Source: Oryzias latipes
Lineage: Eukaryota > Chordata > Actinopteri > Beloniformes > Adrianichthyidae
NCBI RefSeq assembly: GCF_002234675.1
Contig: NC_019872.2
Span: forward strand, 11,095,950-11,159,949
Length of the DNA stretch: 64,000 bases
Direction: 5' to 3'
The first letter of the stretch is position 1. Every line of letters begins with the position of its first letter. Below are positions 12,672 to 51,808 of the stretch, piece by piece. Made by a program: the position numbers and the translations under genes. The notes under the pieces are model-generated. The model was given only the letters and a program-made list of their open reading frames with translations. It had not been told where the DNA came from and ran no database searches.

Positions 12672-15600
12672 ACCGCCTGGCTGTCCGACGCAGAAGCTTC
12701 ATGACACTCTGAAAGATGTTGTGTTTAGGTTCCGTGTGTGTCAGAAGGGTGGGAACCGCCCTCTGTCCGGAGCCTGGGGAGCGCTGTGGGGCAGAGCTTG
12801 GAAACTTGTGACATCGGCTCGCCTCAGCTCAGGAGTTACGCTCTGCGCACTTTGGCGAGGGCGCGGTTCCTGGAAGCACTCTGACTGTGGCATTTAATAT
12901 AACACAGGCCCACGATGAAGGTTTTTGTTTCGTCAACATCCCCAAGTTTCATTCAAACATAATTTACTTGATTCTAACACTGCGTAAAAATAGCAGGCAA
13001 CCGTCTATTCCAACTTATTTTGAAAAAACAATTAAAATTTGTGGATGTAATTTAAACATTTATTTTGAATGTAACCTCACACGTTTTATTGATTTATTTA
13101 TTGATTTTTAATTTGCATTGCATTTTTAATTAGATTTTACCAAACTGTGGAGATCTTTGGCTAAGATGTGAAACATTTTATCAAGAAGTGAAGTCTAGCT
13201 TGATTAAGAATTAGTCGTTAAACGATTGCCTATCAACTGTGAAGTAATCACACTAAATGATTAATAGCTAAGGATGTTCTTTTAGAAAGGAAAATGCAAC
13301 ACATAAACGGATTTATTTTGAAACAGAAGGGTGTTTACATAAGGAAAGTCTCTATTAGGTGAAATCTGTTTGATTGTAACAGCAATCTTTCACTCAGCTT
13401 CTTTAAGAGGGAGCAATCTATGAATGAAATAATCGAAAGTACATTTTAAGCTTTTTTTTGGGAATAAGTTTCCCAAAACTAAGAAATTCCTCTTGCCGCA
13501 TTGAGACAGTGAAGATTTTGGCTAAGGCCTGGGTGCTGACAAGATGGGGTGACATCTTGTAACAAGATGGGGGGTGGCACACACAAGACAGGGGCGTAAC
13601 CAAAAATTTGAGGGGCTCAAAATTTCATTTAAAAATCTTGTTTTAAAGATTTTTTTAAATAATGATACTAAAATTGTCTCAAAAATTGAGGGACAAGTTG
13701 GGGGGACAATCTGGGGGGGCTTAACTGCAGCGCTGCGATTACATAATAATAAGGGCATGTCAAAGAAATGATCAGGTCTTAGGACTTTACAACATGCTTT
13801 TTTGGGTTTCTGTATTCTTCACTTCATGTTTACATACCCACAAGTGCTCCATACTGTTCACACAGGCAGAAAATAACTAATTTTAGTGCTTTGAATAACC
13901 ATCAGTGAATATTAATGTGTGCAGTTTGTCTATTTTTATTATGTGTAGAGTGAGGTCTGGCTGCATTTCCAAATGAGACGTTTGTTTATAGGATAACATT
14001 TTACGGCATTGGTGAAACTTTTTCGGAATTTTATAAACAGTGACCGGAAAATGTTTTGTACTATCACTTTTAAATTTATTTGATACAATTATTATTAAAA
14101 CAAACTAGTATTATAAAGTAACAGAGTAGAAAATGTATAAAATTACCTAAATGTCTTCATGCGTTTTGCACAAAACTACATAAATAAAAACATGATGTCA
14201 AAATGTTGAGTATAAAAAAGTTTGGCATGCAATAATTTAAATTTTTTAAATAAAATGCATAATTTATTTTTTAAAAGAAATTTCTACTAGAAATGAAATA
14301 GACTGTCACAACAAAAAAGAACAATCCCTTTGGATGGATTTCTTTAATGCGGGACAACCCTGTTTTGTATATTCCGGTTATCAGAGAGGAGGATGAAAAG
14401 ATAAGCCAAACATTCTGCAGATTACATCAGTAGTTACTGGCACAAAGAATAGTATGCATCTGCATTATCTGAGTTGGCACAGATCTGCATGCAAATATGC
14501 TAAATCCTTATGATTATATTGCAAACTCATTTTAAAAATATACCAAAGTAACAAACCACATCAAAAGACAGCCTTCTGCAACCATAACAAACAAAAGCAT
14601 GTCTAAAGCCTTGATTACTCTTGAAAAAAAGCAGAGAACAATAAGCAAGCAGAATGTAAAGATAGCTATAACTACAACAAAAGATGAACCAGTTTCTTTC
14701 TAAAGGTCGAAAAGCTGCAAAACCTGTAATGGGTCTCTCAACTATTTACATTTTATGAAGAGGCAGAAACCCCTTTTTTGTACAAGAACAATCATTTCCA
14801 GTAAAATGAAATGTTCAAGCATTAAATCAACAAATACACTCAAGATTAAATAAAAAAAAAAAAAAAAAACTTAGTCCTCAAAAAGAAAAACAATGCTATC
14901 CATTGCAAGGAGATATTGGCACATTTGAACTAAAATAAAGGCTGGAAGCATCAGGCATATCCACTTGACTGTTTCTTTTAAGTTTGCCTTTAAACACCTA
15001 AAGATGAATGTCATTATTTTTGCTACTATAAATACAGAGGTTTAACAAGGCAATGTTATAAAAAAATTCTTTGCAAACATAATTCAGAGAATGCTAACAT
15101 GTATTGATTTGAGCCAACACGTGTGACAAGGGCCTGTTCTGCAGGATGAAAAGTGGCGGTCAAACTTTTTTGGTTCAGACACATCCTGAGAGTTATTTTG
15201 GTCCACAACAAATCACAACTCATTATACATTCAAGTCACAATTAGATAAGAGAATCCAAAAAAAAATAGCTCAGAAACTAATTGTGGGTTTCTAACCTGA
15301 TAACGTTGTCCGCTGAGACTTGGAGGTGTAAAAGGTTTATCATTGCATGCATTTTTTCCTAAGTCCCCACCTAGAAAATATAAAAGTGCATTTTTGGAGC
15401 ATTTTAGCTTTTTCTGTTCTTGATTATTACAACACAGAAAGTCAAGCTTTAGAAAGTACCAGCCTATCAAAAAAGGCAGTGTAGGAATCTTGTGTTTTAT
15501 TGTTTTTCTTTTTTCAGGACGCATTTGCATCCAGAGCTAAAAACATGATAGGTTGGGTGAATTGATTTATATAATGTCAATTAAAAGCGAGGACATTAAA

Positions 15601-16127
15601 AAAAGAAAAGGCAAAAATTGTAAAAAATTCAACGGTATTTCAACAACCTGCTGTAAATTCAAACACCTAACTTTCTCAATTCTTAAGAAACATGCAATAT
15701 TAAGACATATTTGCAATATTGACACAAACCAAAGAAATAAGAACACCTGATAAATGTCTGTTTTTGACAGTGGTGGATGAAGTTCCAAAGTCGAAAAAAA
15801 AACTGTTTTTCCTCTTCTGGTCATTTTAGCTCTTTGGAGTTTAAAACTGAGGTGTCAGAGAAAAGTTTTAGAAAGACTTTAGAAAATGCCCATGTTTTTA
15901 GATCATCGTAAAAGCAGTGGAACTGACGTTTCTTAAGATTTTGTTGGGCAGTGAAAAATGCACCTTTGCCATCTTATGAAGTCTTATGAAATGAGAATTG
16001 TGGGAAGCATACAGTCTCATCTAAAATGTGATTCTACAAAACTGCTATCCGTGTGCAGAAAGGCAGAAAACAGTTTCCGCAGACTGAGAAGACTCAGAAT
16101 ATTCCCAGAAGAGACAAAGAGGACGAT
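12672..16127. other. Intergenic DNA: rab38 promoter side and grm5 3' UTR
   Basis: Bases 12672-12880 are GC-richer than the surroundings and should hold the rab38 5' UTR and promoter. Bases 13590-13740 have G-rich patches (CAGGGGCGTAACC, GGGGGGACAATCTGGGGGGG) that look like a decayed DNA-transposon end without a partner. The grm5 3' UTR runs leftwards from 16127; an inverted AATAAA lies at 15496-15501. No other gene is seen. Confidence 0.45.
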
Positions 16128-42194
<26,067 letters not shown>

Positions 42195-42556
42195 TCAGAG
42201 GAACACCTTGACTTTGGCATGATGAGTGTTGAGCCAAAATCAGCGCTTTCCTAAACAAAGCAACGCAGCGAGGAAGTTACAGTAGGAAAGAAGTCTAAAA
42301 CCTCTAAAATACCTAACGCTGATATCGTTTCAAATTCCCCCTGGACAGGTAAACTTTCAAACACCTGTGCTCACCTTCTTCTCTGCCAGTTGCCATGCAG
42401 AAGTCATTTCTGATGAGAGCGTTTCCATCACAGAGGAGCACCAGAAGGAGCTGCAGCAGCTTCTTGCTCAAGCTCGCCTGGCTACAGAAACTGCAAATAG
42501 CAGCAGATAACACATCCCGTTATTGGAACATGTTTGAGTTACTGACGCACACGATA

Positions 42557-42607
42557 TCCTCCTCCTCTCCCCCCTCCTCCTCCTCCTCCTCTCCCTCCTC
42601 CTCCTCT
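42557..42607. repeat. Polypyrimidine (CCT)n tract upstream of grm5
   Basis: Fifty bases of C and T, mostly CCT triplets, lie about 390-440 bp upstream of the grm5 start codon. On the transcribed strand of grm5 it reads as an AGG-rich tract. Confidence 0.85.
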
Positions 42608-44541
42608 TCACTCCCAGCTTGCATAGACAGAAAACTACAAGATCTCACTTAAAAGGAGGCTGCCATGTTGATTTAAATTCAGAATGTTTATGCTATTAGT
42701 AATTAAATGGAAAAAAAATCATTTTTCTTCTGGAGTTAATTTAGTTATTTTTTTATCTTTCATGCAAAGTTTTCATAGTTTTTCATAAACTAAACAGAAT
42801 GATTTGTTAATACATATTTACCTCTGAAAGCAGGTGTTGTGCCATTAAGTGACTTTCTGCCGCAAACCGATTATTTGACTGCAGGGGTGCGCAGGGTTTG
42901 TAACTAAGATGCACAGCATTTACTAGCTGCGCGTTCCCTATAGACGTCTAATCTGCTTCTAAAAGTCTCTTTATGGCACAACACCTGAAATTACTGGCAA
43001 AGATACATGTTTAGCCTACTGTGGTCAATTATAGCCAAAAAATAATATTATTAATAATCATGAAATAATAGTATTAATAATACTAAAGAATTTTATTATT
43101 ATTCTTTTGTAAAATCCGTTACTAGAGTCTCTGAATAGAATATTCTGTAAAGGTCTGAGGTGTCTAAAAGCTTTTCTCAAAGCAACAGTAGTTTTACTTC
43201 TGTCCATTTTACAGCCAGTACCTCGTTTTAAAAAAATAACTGACTGTTTAAGGAAACGATGAGCTGCACAAAAGCACTTAAAGAAATGTATTTCAGCACA
43301 ACCAAGATGATTACCATTTAGAGAGAAAATCCGTTAAAAGATGAAACCTGGGTGTTTTTCTGGCCATGTATAGCTCATTTTATATTTGTACCAACATTTT
43401 TCCCCTTTTATGCGTTAAAAGGATGATCCTAAACTGATTTTGGAAAGAAGAACTTCATGAATTTAACAGCACAGATGCAACATGCAGAAACTGTGCCTTC
43501 AGCTCACTGTGACTACAACTATTGCAAGACATCATCCTTGATTCCTGCAATCACAAAACACAATAGTCACCCCAGTAGCCCAACGTTTTTATTCTTTATT
43601 TTTTACTTTCGGTGACTCCCACAGTCATTATGAACTAATTATGAACTAATTATGACCATATTTAGGAAACTCCTCTGTGTATCTGTATAGTATCATCTCT
43701 TTGACATTAGGTCTTCCTAAAAGATGGTTTCTCCTTCTTACTTTTCCTCTGTGTTTAATGCGTCGACTAGTTTATTTTTTTGTACCAAATTTTTATTTTT
43801 TTCTGTTTTGTTTTGTTTCCCGTATATAAATATTTTGCAGTTGTCTGTGGGAAAGGACATCTTAAAAATCAATTTTCAATTTTAAGGAAAAAAAAGAGCA
43901 AACAATATTTATGTCCAGTAATCTGATTTGAAATAACTAAAACATTTATTGAGTGAATGACTGGTTGAGCAAATGTAGGAACATATGTGGTGCATCTCAT
44001 TTGGATTGTATCATTATGCTATAAAGCAGAGAGGCTGCCCCAATTTCTAAATAAACCAGAAGAGATACCTTAGGGTATAGTGAATCCATGTTTGACAGCT
44101 GTGGCAATGCTTTTTTTCTGCAGTTTTATTACATTCCAACTGTTTTTGTGGTGAAAAATATTTCACCAAACTAATTATACAAGCTGAATGCATGCATTAA
44201 TATAAGCTCTGGTGCAGAAAATAATGTATAATGAACATTATAAAACAACAGGGGGTCTTCTTTACCAAGGTTGTATAACACATGTTTTATTTTTTTTGCT
44301 AAAAGTTATAAATAAAAACATTTTTAAGATATGTCAGATTACAAAATCGAAGTTTCTTGTTGCCTAGGGAGACAGGAAAAATGCTTGGAATTTATTAAAA
44401 CAGCTATGGCTCCCTCTAGTGGCTGGACACGAGCTGTCATGAGACGCATTTTGCCCTTCACAACTTAAACAAATGTATAAACGCATTCTAAAAAAAAGGC
44501 TGAATGCATGCTGCACAGTGATCGTTTTCTTCAGGGAAGAA

Positions 44542-44549
44542 TCATGTGA
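44542..44549. promoter_or_regulatory. TCATGTGA E-box, candidate distal MITF site for tyr
   Basis: This is a perfect TCATGTGA, 1.57 kb upstream of the tyr ATG. It is the core of the M-box bound by MITF in vertebrate pigment genes. Occupancy is inferred only. Confidence 0.35.
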
Positions 44550-45958
44550 ATAGCACAACAAAGGATGATCCTTTATTCGGAGAAATCATGGTTATACCGG
44601 AAACTTTAAACCTGAGGGGATTACGTGCTTGTCAGATGTTAAATAGAAAATACTTTGTTTAAAGTTTGCTTGGTATTTTGCACAATACAGGCATGTCGGA
44701 GGTCATCAGATAACAGACTGCATGGTTGTAAACAGTGTAAATGCAATTCCTCTGAGGAAACTTTAACTGCACTTTTAAGAGAGGATGGAAAAACAAAGCC
44801 TTACAGTACTTAAAAAAAATCTAAAATGTTTGGCTTTGGTGGATTATCAAAATAAAAAAATGATGCCAGATTTAAAAAAAAAAGAGTGATGACAATACAT
44901 TTGATTTTTTTCAACTCTAGAAAAAGACATAATAGCATAGATAATTAAAGGACAAAAAAAATTAGAACAGCTTCACTGCAGTAAATATTAAAAACATGGT
45001 TGGGAAACGTTAAAAACAGATCTGGACTTCTTCTTCTAAACTCCTTGAAGTCTGAGGTGGATGTTTTTTCTTTTTTTTATTCACAGTAATGTGGTGTTTT
45101 CTTTTATATTTATTATCCTTTCTTCTGGTTTTAACAACGTTTTATAGTGTATCCTATTTTCTAATGAGTAGTGCACCTTTTTCTGGCAACATCTACTATA
45201 AATTGTCTGTTTTTAGTGACAAAATACTGTGGCCAAGTGTTTTTTTATTTTATTCCTTTTTTTTTTTGATTTTAACATATTTTAATTTTGTATCCTGGTT
45301 TTTAAATGACTATTTCAATTATATCTAGTAACAAAGGCATTTAGCAACAAATTCTGTTTGTATTGACCGAATGATGCACTTCTTTGTATTTGTACGCATT
45401 ATATATTATGTTTTATTGTAAGTTTTACCGTGGCAAATTGTTGTTTTAGTGCAGAAATAGTGAAGGGACCTGAGCGGACTTTTTAAATAATAATAATTCT
45501 GTGATGCCACACCATTGCCATGGTAATTTTAGTACATCATGTCAAGAAAAGCTGTTTGCTTTTTGACTAGAGATCAGAAGTAAGGCCAAATCCTCATTAC
45601 TGAAGTATGAACCCAGCATGTAATTACTGTAATTAATGTTTTTTTTAGCTGGAAAAGAGAAACCCATTTTTGTCCAAAAATTTACACCATGTCTGTGTAA
45701 ATTTGACTTTTTTCATGGATATTTTCTCAATAATATAACAACTTTCCTAATTCTTTCATTATTGTAGGATTAACTGATGGATTCCTAGTTAAATGCCACC
45801 AATGGTTTTGGTAGGTACCATAAGTGTTTTTTCCGTCTAATTTAAAGAAAAAGCCATCTTTGTAGTAATTTGTCATAGCAATGTTTCTTGTGGGAGGAGT
45901 CTGTTGTGGGATTTCAGGCTAATTCCCCCCTCACAAGGTAAGCTTGAGGGTTTTGCAG

Positions 45959-45966
45959 CATGTGAC
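45959..45966. promoter_or_regulatory. CATGTGAC E-box in the tyr proximal promoter
   Basis: GCAGCATGTGACTGC at 45956-45970 reads AGTCACATGCT on the other strand, close to the tyrosinase M-box. It lies 156-163 bp upstream of the ATG, where M-boxes are found in tyrosinase-family promoters. Confidence 0.5.
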
Positions 45967-46121
45967 TGCTTCAAAAAAATGGGTGGAGTGTGGGGGAGAG
46001 TAAGGAATTTAAGCCAAGAATTTATCACACATCCCACTTTCTCACTTGGTAGATTCTCTTTTTCTCCAGCTAATTTGTGCGTGACCGCTTCTGACTCTAG
46101 ATCTTAACTCCCGCTGCTGTG

Positions 46122-49100
46122 ATGTGGCTTTTAGAAGTCGTCATTTTTCTGCTGTGTCTGGTTCCCACCCATCAACAGTTTCCTCGTCTGTGCGCAACCC
46201 AAGAAGCCCTGCAGTCCAGGGAATGTTGCCCGCCTTGGCAAGGAGACGGCTCGGCTTGTGGGGCCAGATCAGGCAGGGGCTCGTGTGAAGATGTGAGCGT
46301 GTCAGACCAGCCAGATGGACCCCAGTACCCCTTCTCTGGGTTGGACGACCGTGAAAAATGGCCCTTAGTTTTCTTCAACAGAACTTGTCAGTGCACAGGA
46401 AACTTCATGGGCTTCAATTGTGCAGATTGTAAGTTTGGCTACTTTGGGGAGCGCTGTAGTGAAAGAAGAGAATCTCTCAGAAGAAATGTTTTCCACCTGA
46501 CCAGAGCTGAGAGAAACAGGTTTGTGTCATACCTGAACTTGGCCAAGCAAACACTCAGCAGTGACTATGTTGTGGCGACAGGAACCTACAGGGAGATGCA
46601 GAATGGCTCCAACCCATTGTTTGCAAATGTTACCATCTATGATGTGTTTGTCTGGATGCATTATTATGTGTCCCGGAATGCACTCTTAGGCGGCCCGGGG
46701 AACGTTTGGGCCAACGTGGACTTTGCTCATTGGGCACCTGCCTTTTCTCCCTGGCACCGTGTTTACTTGCTGCACTGGGAGCATGAGATCAGGAAGCTGA
46801 CTGGAGACACCACTTTCTCAATTCCGTATTGGGACTGGAGGGACGCCCAGGGCTGTGATGTGTGCACGGATGAACTGATGGGGAGCCGCAGTCCCCTGGA
46901 TCCAAATCTCATCAGTCCAAGCTCTGTCTTCTCCTCTTGGAAGGTAAACACATAGGAAAGTCTTTTTTATGTGTGTTTATTTTCCAATTAGCAAAAAAGC
47001 AGCTGAGGTCTGACTTGTGGCTAATATTATTATCCTGTCAGTAGGTCATAAAAACAGTTTGGGAACGTGTGTGAAACCTATAAATACACACTTTAATAAT
47101 TAATCATTTAAAATGGTTTCATTTTCAAGGACGTGAAAATCCCATTTTGGGATTTCAACAAATGTTTTTTGGTTTTATCTTTTTTTTTGAGAACCAGTTG
47201 AAGTTTTTCTGTTATACTGTTTTTCTTTCTTCCTAAATTGATTTAGGCTGTTCATCTGGTAGACCTGATCCACGTTCTGCAGGATTAGGCAGAGGTTGGG
47301 TTCAATCCCATTTGCCATTAGTGGTGTGGAGAAGGTTACAAACCCATCAAGAAGAGCTCTGTGTTGTTGGTTTTTTTATTATTAACAAATGTTTTGATGG
47401 TCTTGGCCTTCCTATCCAACAGACTTTCTTTTAAATCATGAACTCTTGCTTCTGGTGCTGTGCATTTGACTGTTCCAACAGTTAAAACCACAATAAATAC
47501 AGAGGCCTTGTTCTATTACTATTGTCCTCATTTGTGGAATTGCCTCCCAGAGAACTTCAGGGCTGAAGAGACTAATGATTTTTCAAAAAAAGAGATAGAA
47601 ACCAATGTTTTTATTTGAGCTTATAGCAGATATTCCCCGGGTTTTATTCTGTTTATTCTGGACCTTATATTATCTAGTTTTTCTTTTGTTTATTATTTTT
47701 TTTTTTTAGTTTACATATATTTATATATATATAAAAACGCCCCTCTCACCCTCTGCGGGTGGTTTCTCCTCCAAGCTCGGGTCCTCTACCAGAGGCCTGG
47801 GAGCTTGAGGATCCTGTGCAGTATCTTAGCTGTTCCTAGCACTGCGCTTTTCTGGACTGAGAGGTCTGAGGTCTTTCCAGGTATCTGTTGTAGCCACTCC
47901 TCCAGCTTGGGGGTTACTGCCCCAAGTGCTCCAATTACCACAGGCACCACTGTCACCTTCACTTTCCATGCTTTCTCCAGTTCTTCTCTGAGTCCCTGGT
48001 ATTTCTCCAGTTTCTCATGTTCCTTCTTCCTGATGTTTCCATCGCTTGGCACTGCCACATCCACCACAACGGCTTTCCTTTGTTCTTTATCCACAACTTT
48101 ACCATCCTATCAGTCTGGATTTGGAAGTCCCACAGGATCTTTCCCCTCTGATTCTCTACCAGCTTCGGAGGTGTTTCCCATTTTGACCTTGGGGTTTCCA
48201 GTTCATATTCTGCACACATGTTCCTGTATATTATTCCAGCCACTTGATTGTGGCGCTCCATGTATGCTTTACCTGCGTGCTTCCAGTAGGGCAGCCATTT
48301 CTAGCCATTATTATCATTGTTTAAATATATTTTTAAATGTTAACTCAAATTGAACTTTTTACCTTTTCAGAAACAGCTCTGTGTTTTTTCATCTGCTTTA
48401 AATCCCTAGCTAGGATGAGGGAGTTTTACAACACACTGTCCTTAGCTGATAAGGAATACTGTTTGAACTGAAAACCTTCCCGAATGACTAATTATAGGAC
48501 AGCCCATAATAAACTTTTCAGTTTCTTATTTTGATTGGAAATTGTAACCTCCTACTTGGATTCTGAATAAAAGGAGCACGGGTGAAGCATTCCTCTGAGA
48601 GAAAGAGAAGGGTGCTGGAAGACCTCCGTCACAGCTTCTTCTTTTCCTTTGTGTACAAGAAACGTACGGTACTTGCTGTTGTGGATTGTGGTTTCTCATT
48701 GTTTCTCTTTATTTTCTAGATGCATTTACCTGAAAGTTTATAATGTTTGACAGAGGCTGCAGACCAGACTCAGTTCACATCTTTGTGAAATCTTTCATGC
48801 CCACTTACATCAGTCCTAGTTGTTCATATTGGCTAGGTTTATTCCTAATCTTTGTTTTTACATTTTAAACGTTTACCTCCAGTGCTTTTCTCATTGGGGT
48901 CCTCCACACCACAGACCATGGTTGGTTGCTATAGAGATTATTCTTGTTTAGGTGGTTGGAGGCCCTGCAACCATAGGGATACGACCTTGGTTTACCTTGA
49001 TCAGGGTGGCTCTTGGGGTGACTCCGTCTGTGACTTCGGGTGGAATAGTTCCTGGACCGAACAAATCCCCAAGATATTGCTTCGTTACCTTAAGTACTAG

Positions 49101-51808
49101 AGGTTCAAACTTGTGTTAATGCAGCAGGGAGTGAGGATGGATTGTTTTTTATGCATTGTGTGCTTTTTGTGCTGCTTGTGTGACAAAATTGTGTCATAAA
49201 AATGGCTGGATTAGATTAAAAACATCTTACTTCCTAAAAATTCTCTTTTTGTTCTTATAAAATGTAAAAGAGAACATAAAGGATGCTTAAAGAGGGACCT
49301 TTCAACTTTTTTGGTGGGTTTACACAAGTTGAGTGGCACTATTAAAAGTAACACCTCAAAACAGTAAATATATCACAATAACATGTTACACTTTAAAAAG
49401 CTAAACATTTTGATCAAAGCAGCAAGACGACGGGGCATTTGAAGATTAAAAAAAAAAGTCTTTTTTTTATTTGTTTCTGATCACTTTAAACTTTTACCAG
49501 TATAAATACATGTGGACTTAAATTACAAAACTATTTTTCCAGGCACCCTTTATAGAATCAAACACAATTTTTTTCTATTTTTTTCACAGTTGTGGTTTTT
49601 AGCTTTGAAATATATTGTTCGAAACAAATAGAAAGAATTATAACATAATTGTGAAATCCCTTGGAATAAATCCTTGAAACGTTGTAGTTTAGTGGAGCTT
49701 CGCCTTTTATTTTAGACATTTTCACATTGTTTTGACCTTGTCTTTGCTTTTCTTTTGGATGTATACATTTTTGTTTTGTTTTTACATATTTGAGCTTAGA
49801 TACATCAAAACTGATTAGTTAAAAAAAGAAACAATTTAATTTCAGAATTGTGTCTTTTGTGCACTTTCAGGTTCATTATGGAATTACCGTGTAGTATAAT
49901 TAAAAATGTCTGTAAAGAAAAAAATACTAAATGGTAAAGTAGTTAAAAAAATGCTCATAAAGGCCCCAAACTAAGTGTTAAGAAAGTTCCTCTTGAGTAA
50001 TACAGGGCTTACATAATTTTGACAGAGTGATATTGTAAGGTAAGAAATTACACAGCTAGCAATGCCTTCACTTACCATTTTCCCAACTACTTTTCACTGA
50101 TTTTGTTTGTTCTATTTATTATTCTATTGCTTGTTCTTTGCTCGGTCTAAAGGTCCTGTGCTCCCAAGCTGAGGAATACAACAACAGAGGAGTACTGTGT
50201 GATGCCAGGGAGGAAGGCCCAGTGCAGCGTAACCCTGGAAACCATGACCGTAATTTGGTAGCGCGAATACCAACTTCAGCAGAGGTGGAGTTCACCCTCA
50301 GTCTTCCCAACTATGACACCGAACCGATGGACCGCACTGCCAACATGAGCTTCAGGAACACTCTGGAAGGTCTGATCCATGCAGCCACAACTAAACGACC
50401 CTTAACACTAATATTCAACAATGTGCCAGCTGGTGATCCTTTATTTCATGTTATCTCGTGACCATTTCAGGCTTCTTAAGTAGAGTATTGAAATTCCATT
50501 CTTATTTCAAAACATAATGATGCTACTTGCACTTGTTTCAGAAATGGCATCACTGTCGTCCTATGATGTCAATTTTTTTTGCAAAAATCAGTAATACAGA
50601 TTGAAACCAAACATGCACTGAATCCCTTTTACTAGTACTTCTAGTACTAAAGTATTCTTTTCACATAACACGAGGAATCGGCTCTGTTCCAGCAGTTTCT
50701 CCTCTGACTGGAAAAGCTCCCGTACTTCTGAAAAAAAAGAAAGAAAAAAAGCCTGAAGGAGCCCGGTCCAAAGTTTTAAATCCCCCAGGGTGGAAGGCGG
50801 TACAATAATGAAGCTATTCACAAAGACTGGGCTCATCATTGATGAGCCTCAGATGGTGGAGCCCTGAACACACAGCCACTTTGCACCTTCATGAGACCCA
50901 AGCATCTCACATGATGGCAGGGTGAGGAATAGGCCTTCATGTGACCCGAAACAGTTCAAATCCTCCACATGATGCTAAAACTTTCTTGAAAACGTATACT
51001 CATTTTCCCAAAATAAAGTTAGTTTTCTAGATCCTTAACTGGATACACGTCTCTCTGCAGGATTTGGGGATCCCCAAACTGGGTTGGGTAGCAGTTCTCG
51101 TCTGGGTATGCATGCCGCTCTGCACGTATTCATGAATGGATCCATGTCCTCGGTGCAGGGTTCTGCAAACGACCCCATATTTCTTCTTCACCATGCTTTT
51201 GTCGACAGGTGAGTTCTGTAGAAAAATATTTTGGAATCAGAAATTAGTGGTTTAGCCTAACAGGGTCATTTTCTTTCTTTTTGCTTCAAAGTATTTATGA
51301 GCAATGGCTCAGGAGGCATAATCCAGATCCATCCCAGTATCCACAGGCCAATGCTCCTATAGGGCATAATGGTGACTACTACATGGCACCATTCATACCT
51401 CTCCATCAAAATAAAGAGTATTTTATTTCCAGCAAAGACCTTGGATATGAGTACTCTCACCTGCTAGATACTAGTAAGTTCCTGCCTAGATCAAAATTAA
51501 TTATTTTCCACTTTTGCATAACTTTAACTCTCATCTTTTCAGACCAGAGACTTTCAGAATCCTTGCGCCCCTACCTGGAGGAGCTGCGTGAAACGTGGCC
51601 CTGGATGCTGTGTGCAGCCCTTTGCGGCGTGATCGTGACAATGGCTGTCGCTGTTGCTGTTCAAATTGTGAAACAAAGATACAGAGGATCATCTTGGCCT
51701 CAAGGGAGGAGCTGGAGAGGTGGATTTGTTCTCCCGGAAAGACAGCCTTTAATCCGCAGCGATGAAAAAAGCAACATCAACCACCCAAACTACCAAACGG
51801 CCATGTGA
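46122..51808 (+). CDS. tyr: Tyrosinase, complete, five coding exons
   Basis: Tyrosinase is a type-3 copper monooxygenase that oxidises tyrosine to DOPA and dopaquinone in melanosomes, the rate-limiting step of melanin synthesis. Exons: 46122-46943, 50153-50369, 51061-51208, 51292-51473, 51543-51808. All junctions are in phase, giving 544 residues (human 529). Exons 2-4 are 217, 148 and 182 nt, the same lengths I recall for the human gene. The ATG at 46122 is preferred to the non-ATG codon just upstream. A signal peptide covers about residues 1-19, followed by a cysteine-rich EGF-like region (to about 112). CuA histidines are 180, 203 and 212 and CuB histidines are 364, 368 and 391. N-glycosylation sequons include NRT, NGS and NVT. 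One membrane helix lies at about 476-498, and the cytosolic tail has the melanosome-sorting motif ERQPLI (522-527). No disruption is seen, so the allele looks functional. Confidence 0.97.
46944..50152. other. tyr intron 1
   Basis: This is a 3.2-kb intron. Besides the LINE fragment at 47740-48290, it has a possible tRNA-like B-box (GGTTCAATCCC, 47299-47309) and otherwise AT-rich sequence. Bases 48850-49100 are of more balanced composition but match nothing I recognise. Confidence 0.45.
47740..48290 (-). pseudogene. 5'-truncated non-LTR retrotransposon fragment (C-terminal ORF end)
   Basis: On the minus strand, two overlapping frames encode the end of a LINE polyprotein common in fish. First comes [19 protein letters not shown] ... 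[11 protein letters not shown] ... [13 protein letters not shown]. After a frame change comes [18 protein letters not shown] ... [19 protein letters not shown] ... LKLPGLW and a stop. The frame change reflects a short deletion around 48090-48110. The reverse-transcriptase domain is missing, so it is dead. It lies antisense to tyr within intron 1. Confidence 0.8.

Noticed and set aside
13590-13740. CAGGGGCGTAACC as a hAT-type left end
   Set aside because: No matching inverted right end or 8-bp duplication could be found within a reasonable distance.
47243-47315. tRNA-like sequence with B-box GGTTCAATCCC
   Set aside because: The A-box is weak, no cloverleaf can be drawn with confidence, and the spacing is long. 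At most it is a tRNA-derived repeat relic.
47805-48353. A 182-residue + strand frame in tyr intron 1
   Set aside because: It is the reverse shadow of the LINE C-terminal coding fragment on the minus strand.
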